Below, in pieces: positions 60,191 to 64,000 of a stretch of DNA of 64,000 bases. A program made the translations under genes and the position numbers. A model generated the notes under the pieces. The model searched no databases, was not told where the DNA came from, and worked only from the letters and a program-made list of their open reading frames with translations. How positions within the stretch are numbered: the stretch's first letter is position 1; the number at the start of each line of letters is the position of its first letter. Source of the stretch: JAVBSX01 sp051660685 (lineage in GTDB: Bacteria; Planctomycetota; Planctomycetia; Pirellulales; Thermoguttaceae); the NCBI GenBank assembly GCA_051660685.1, contig JBOFQB010000068.1:1-64000 (forward strand), given 5' to 3'.

Positions 60191-61906
60191 ATGACCAATT
60201 TATTACTTAATACAAGTTCAAAGGATTATTATACGCTTATTGGCAACGGAGCGGCGTATCATGTCCCTCCTTACCAACGTGATTATTCTTGGAGTGAAGA
60301 TCAATGGGATGATCTATGGTCGGATATACTTGGTCTGGAGATAGAAAAACACCACTATCTGGGATATATCGTTCTTCAGCAACACCAAAATGATAAGGAT
60401 TTTTGGGTTATTGACGGTCAACAACGCTTTACCACACTTGCCTTACTTTCCTTGGCGGTTGAGCAACTTATGGAGGAATGGTCCAACAATTCAGCTCTTT
60501 TACCTGCTGAACAAAAGGACAACAAGGAGCGAAAAGATGCCTTACATAAACGTTTTTTGGGCAACTACTCCACATCCAAATTAACGACGACGAGCAAATT
60601 GTTTCTGAACAAGAACAATAATGATTTTTTTGCGAGCTATTTATTGGCGTTTCGTGAACCGTCCAAAGCCGCAAAACTCAAACCCTCGCAAAAACTTCTT
60701 TACAAAGCCTATAAGTTTTTTCAGAAAAAATTGCGTGAAAAATTTCCTCAACCGGACGGAGCTGGACTTGCACAGTTTATTGAAGAAGATGTTGCTCCCC
60801 GGTTAATCTTTACCACAATCGAAGTTAGTGATGAATTGAACGCTTACAAAGTGTTCGAGACACTGAATGCGCGAGGGGTTCATCTTTCTCCGTCTGATCT
60901 CCTGAAAAATTACCTGTTTTCTCTCGCCGTCAAAGATGAAAACTCCGATTTCATTGAAGCAGAACGTCTTTGGCAAAGCATCAATGATAAGTTAAGTGAA
61001 GGTGATCTTCCAACATTCCTGCGACATTTTTGGAATTCACGCAATTCTTTTGTGCGCAGTTCCGAACTGTATAGGTCCATTAAACAGAAAATCAGGAATC
61101 AGGAGGATGTCTTTCTCTTTCTTCGAGAAGTCGACAGTATTGCTGATATGTATGTTGCCCTGAATGATCCGAGTCATTCTTTGTGGAGTAAGGAACAAAA
61201 AAACTCGATCAAAATTCTTAAATTGTTTGGCGTCTCCGCCTGTTATCCCTTACTGATGATCGCACATGAAAAGCTAAAACCGAATGAATTCACCCAACTG
61301 CTTTACGAAATGGTCAATCTGACGTTTCGACGCACGATTATTGGACATTTAAGTACGAACGAATTGGAACCGGCGTTCAATCGGGTTTCGTTAGGTCTTT
61401 ACAATAACGATTTCAACACTGCCAAAAAGGTGTATGGTGAATTGCGGTCTTTGCAAGTCAGTGATGCAGAATTCCAATCCAGTTTTGCCCTGAAAGAATT
61501 CGCGTATCCTTATCGCAAAGCGGTCATTCGCTACATTATGGCGGAATTGGAAAATCATCTGAGTGATAAAGGATTGCAATTCGATATTGATCCTTTTACT
61601 ATTGAACATGTGTTACCTCAGAATCCCGGCGATGTTTGGGAACAAGAGTTTTCTCCCTCACAACAGGAAGAATTTCTCAACCGTTTGGGCAATTTAACAT
61701 TGTTAGATGAAAAATCCAACAACAGTAAAAGAATGAACAGCGATAAAAGTTTTGTGGACAAAAAAAAGGTCTACACAGAATCAACCTATTTATGGACACA
61801 AAAACTAACGGAATATGCGCAATGGTCCCCGGCATCCATTGAAGACCGGCAGAATAAAATGGCGGAGTTGGCGATTCACATTTGGAAAAGTGCATTTGCC
61901 GATTGA
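60191..61906 (+). CDS. DUF262/DUF1524 (GmrSD-like) protein
   Basis: 571 residues. The DUF262 N-terminus has the family motifs PPYQRDYSW (26-34) and DGQQR (75-79), expected to bind and hydrolyse a nucleotide. The C-terminal DUF1524 part has the His-Asn nuclease signature TIEHVLPQNP, then LGNLTLL and SNNSKRMN near residue 510. This is the single-chain architecture of GmrSD-type type IV restriction enzymes, which cut phage DNA carrying modified cytosine. A related defence role is likely but unproven. Base usage is more AT-rich than its neighbours. It stands alone between repeat sequence and glyS; no methyltransferase is adjacent. Confidence 0.9.
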   Translation: MTNLLLNTSSKDYYTLIGNGAAYHVPPYQRDYSWSEDQWDDLWSDILGLEIEKHHYLGYIVLQQHQNDKDFWVIDGQQRFTTLALLSLAVEQLMEEWSNNSALLPAEQKDNKERKDALHKRFLGNYSTSKLTTTSKLFLNKNNNDFFASYLLAFREPSKAAKLKPSQKLLYKAYKFFQKKLREKFPQPDGAGLAQFIEEDVAPRLIFTTIEVSDELNAYKVFETLNARGVHLSPSDLLKNYLFSLAVKDENSDFIEAERLWQSINDKLSEGDLPTFLRHFWNSRNSFVRSSELYRSIKQKIRNQEDVFLFLREVDSIADMYVALNDPSHSLWSKEQKNSIKILKLFGVSACYPLLMIAHEKLKPNEFTQLLYEMVNLTFRRTIIGHLSTNELEPAFNRVSLGLYNNDFNTAKKVYGELRSLQVSDAEFQSSFALKEFAYPYRKAVIRYIMAELENHLSDKGLQFDIDPFTIEHVLPQNPGDVWEQEFSPSQQEEFLNRLGNLTLLDEKSNNSKRMNSDKSFVDKKKVYTESTYLWTQKLTEYAQWSPASIEDRQNKMAELAIHIWKSAFAD

Positions 61907-62076
61907 GTTTCGAGAACATCTTAGGTTTCAGCCAATGTTTGCACTTTCACCTGCTCTTTTTGACATCCAACACGTTTCGCTTCAACATTAAACTTTTGTC
62001 GTTTTTTCCTATTATTTGCTCGTATTTATTACCTGCTTTTTACTAATCACCTACAATAAATTTACAATCAAAGATC

Positions 62077-63711
62077 ATGCAAATGGAACAATTGGTCGCT
62101 CTTTGCAAGCGACGCGGGTTTTTATTTCAGTCCAGCGAAATTTATGGCGGTCTCAACGGGTTCTGGGATTACGGCCCGCTCGGTGTTCTCCTCAAAAAGA
62201 ACGTCAAAGACGCTTGGTGGAACGATATGGTGATGAATCACAATGAAATGCTCATTTCACAAGGAGCACCTGGAACCTATGAAATGACGGGATTGGACTG
62301 CACGATCATCATGCACCCCCAGGTCTGGAAATGTAGCGGGCATTATGACCTGTTCCATGATTATATGGTCGATTGCCGAGAATCGAAAAAACGGTATCGT
62401 TACGATCACGTCCGGGGTCGTTATGTGACCGGGACCAAACGGGGAGAAGGAGGAGCATCAAGTCAGGAGATGCGGGTCTTCGTTACAACGATGGAAACGG
62501 AGAACTCCCAAAATGCGTTGGAAGAAGCGGCGTTGAAATTTTTTGGAATACGGCGCAAAGATGCCGAATCGTTGAAATGGGAAGGAACCTTACTGTCGAT
62601 CTCGACATTGCCTAATTTTGAGGATGTTCTTGCTCCAGATGCGAAACATTTGGGGACCTTGACATCACCCCGGGAATTCAACCTCATGTTCAAGACCGTT
62701 ATTGGTGCTCTTGGAAGTGAGGAAGACGCTTCGTTTTTGCGACCTGAGACCGCGCAAGGAATTTTTGTCAACTTTAAGAATGTTTGTGACAGTACCCGGG
62801 TTCGCGTTCCATTTGGAATCGCTCAAATCGGCAAAAGTTTCCGCAATGAAATCACCCCGCGAAACTTCACGTTCAGAAGTCGGGAATTCGAGCAAATGGA
62901 AATCGAATTCTTCTGCAAACCGTCCGAATCTTACGATTGGTATAAGTATTGGCGGGATCGACGTTTTCAATGGTATGTCGATATGGGACTTGCAGGAGAT
63001 CGGTTGCGATTACGGGATCATGATGCGGACGAACTGTCACACTATTCGGTTGGAACGGCGGACATTGAATATCAATTTCCGTTTATGCCGGACGGAGAAT
63101 ATGGTGAATTGGAAGGGATTGCACATCGTGGAGACTTTGACCTTCGTTCTCATACAGAGGGGAAACTGGTTCGTCAGGGTAACGAGCTGGTTGTCGAAAA
63201 ACTTGAAAATGGTCAACCCAAACATCGGGGAAGCGGCAAAGACCTTTCGTATTATGATGATCTGACGAAGGAGCGGTTTATCCCGCATGTGATTGAACCT
63301 TCTGCAGGTGCTGATCGGGCAACGCTTGCGTTTTTGTGTGAAGCCTATCATGTTGATAGTGCGCCGGATGAAAAGGGCAATCCGCAAGAAAGAGTCGTCA
63401 TGAAATTTCATCCGAAACTCGCCCCAATCAAAGCAGCCGTTTTTCCGCTTGTCCGCAAAGACGGAATGCCGGAAATTGCGACGGAGATATACGGCGAACT
63501 CAAACGGAAAATGTCCGCTTTTTACGATGATAAAGGAGCGGTTGGTCGACGGTATCGTCGTCAGGACGAAATAGGAACCCCGTTTTGCATTACGGTTGAC
63601 GGTCAGAGTGTCGAAGACGGAACCGTAACGGTTCGAGATCGGGATTCGTTGGAACAATGGAGAGTGAAGAAGGAAGACCTTCTCGCCGAACTTCAAGGAC
63701 GTTTGGAATAG
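62077..63711 (+). CDS. glyS: Glycyl-tRNA synthetase (single-chain dimeric type)
   Basis: 544 residues from the ATG at 62077; an ATG at 62083 is also possible. Class II signatures: the start reads LVALCKRRGFLFQSSEIYGGLNGFWDYGPLGVLLKKNVKDAWW, motif 2 is FRNEITPRNFTFRSREFEQMEIEFFCKP, and motif 3 lies at VIEPSAGADRATLAFLCEAY. Eukaryote/archaeal-type single-subunit GlyRS is usual in planctomycetes and differs from the alpha2beta2 GlyQ/GlyS form. It charges tRNA-Gly. Spacing suggests it is the first gene of a run leading to ruvB 78 bp downstream. Confidence 0.96.
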   Translation: MQMEQLVALCKRRGFLFQSSEIYGGLNGFWDYGPLGVLLKKNVKDAWWNDMVMNHNEMLISQGAPGTYEMTGLDCTIIMHPQVWKCSGHYDLFHDYMVDCRESKKRYRYDHVRGRYVTGTKRGEGGASSQEMRVFVTTMETENSQNALEEAALKFFGIRRKDAESLKWEGTLLSISTLPNFEDVLAPDAKHLGTLTSPREFNLMFKTVIGALGSEEDASFLRPETAQGIFVNFKNVCDSTRVRVPFGIAQIGKSFRNEITPRNFTFRSREFEQMEIEFFCKPSESYDWYKYWRDRRFQWYVDMGLAGDRLRLRDHDADELSHYSVGTADIEYQFPFMPDGEYGELEGIAHRGDFDLRSHTEGKLVRQGNELVVEKLENGQPKHRGSGKDLSYYDDLTKERFIPHVIEPSAGADRATLAFLCEAYHVDSAPDEKGNPQERVVMKFHPKLAPIKAAVFPLVRKDGMPEIATEIYGELKRKMSAFYDDKGAVGRRYRRQDEIGTPFCITVDGQSVEDGTVTVRDRDSLEQWRVKKEDLLAELQGRLE

Positions 63712-63789
63712 TCCGCGCCAAAATATCTTTTGCGATTGGGTTGGACGTTGGTTGGACAGTAGAATGATGAAGAATAAAGGCGGAATGTT

Positions 63790-64000
63790 ATGCCGAGAGA
63801 AACGATCATAAAACCGAGTGAAGAAGCGAATCCGGCAATACGTTCGGGCTCCTTTTCGACTGTCCAACCCGATGTCGAAACCGGAATGAAATCCCCTTCC
63901 AGTTTCGATTCCAGATCGGAATTACAGCCGGATTTGACCCCCGAAGAGGATAAGGTTTTGCGACCTCAACGCCTTTTTGAGATGATTGGGCAAAGAGAGG
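63790..64000 (+). CDS. ruvB: Holliday junction helicase RuvB, 5' part only
   Basis: From the ATG at 63790 the frame is open to the window end (70 residues). It has a hydrophilic 50-residue leader and then PEEDKVLRPQRLFEMIGQRE, the start of RuvB, where the core begins LRPxxLxxxIGQ. RuvB is the ATPase that drives branch migration with RuvA. The N-terminal extension is about 35 residues longer than in E. coli. The P-loop lies beyond the window. Confidence 0.83.
   Translation, partial: MPRETIIKPSEEANPAIRSGSFSTVQPDVETGMKSPSSFDSRSELQPDLTPEEDKVLRPQRLFEMIGQRE

Noticed and set aside
1..64000. A contiguous defence island
   Set aside because: Methyltransferase, Fic and GmrSD-like genes are separated by housekeeping genes over the whole window, with no integrase or transposase.

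Overview
The window looks like the chromosome of a planctomycete (Planctomycetota, probably a Pirellulales-type lineage of moderate GC). This is inferred from gene families, not from a marker gene. The signs are a Tat-exported Gfo/Idh/MocA oxidoreductase, a DUF4838-type secreted protein, a multi-zinc-ribbon membrane protein, PilT paired with a degenerate GspE-like protein, PIN-TRAM and ComB families, acidic low-complexity proteins, and many short operons separated by repeat-rich spacers. LpxC, an OmpH/Skp chaperone and an MlaDEF-type transporter show a Gram-negative envelope with an outer membrane.

Layout. 1-4.7 kb: the 3' part of an adenine-type DNA methyltransferase, a membrane protein with a charged tail, a WD40-like lipoprotein and a CAP-domain protein. 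5.3-10.4 kb: glycogen debranching enzyme, mannose-1-phosphate guanylyltransferase and a Tat-signal oxidoreductase. 10.6-19.1 kb: a plus-strand run of pilT, a GspE-like probable pseudo-ATPase, two membrane proteins, an NAD-type isocitrate dehydrogenase relative, panB, an ECF sigma factor and prmC. 19.6-23.0 kb: a minus-strand envelope cluster (skp, lpxC, a GnnA-like dehydrogenase). 23.5-29.3 kb: a lone FliN-like protein, mgtE, rnc, an acidic small protein and a nucleoside hydrolase. 29.5-32.3 kb: a YbjN-domain protein and two unrecognised genes, the most accessory-looking stretch. 32.7-37.1 kb: the zinc-ribbon protein, tRNA-Ser(CGA) with its own terminator, a short membrane-peptide gene and purM. 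37.1-47.0 kb: a large lipoprotein, an aldolase-like protein, a secreted protein, accB and mlaD/mlaF/mlaE. 47.4-54.3 kb: a shikimate-dehydrogenase-like protein, a 2-hydroxyacid dehydrogenase, an anchored protein overlapping comB, and the DUF4838 protein. 54.5-64 kb: Fic protein, an M48 protease behind a four-site palindrome array, PIN-TRAM protein, a DUF262/DUF1524 (GmrSD-like) protein, glycyl-tRNA synthetase and the 5' end of ruvB.

The most unusual content is between the genes. I see several dispersed repeat families: REP-like hairpins whose arms change on both sides; a second hairpin family carrying CGTTATGGTA; a MITE of about 110 bp with terminal inverted repeats and TA flanks; a composite REP/purine-rich element; an ACCACGAAA-type element; and G-tract GGGGATAG arrays that often begin exactly at stop codons. 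Two genes (mlaF and the nucleoside hydrolase) carry short tandem duplications over their stop codons. No transposase, integrase or CRISPR array is visible.

The best candidates for new biology are the GspE-like protein with all its ATPase motifs altered, the phased operator array before the M48 protease, and the unknown pair at 30.2-32.3 kb.
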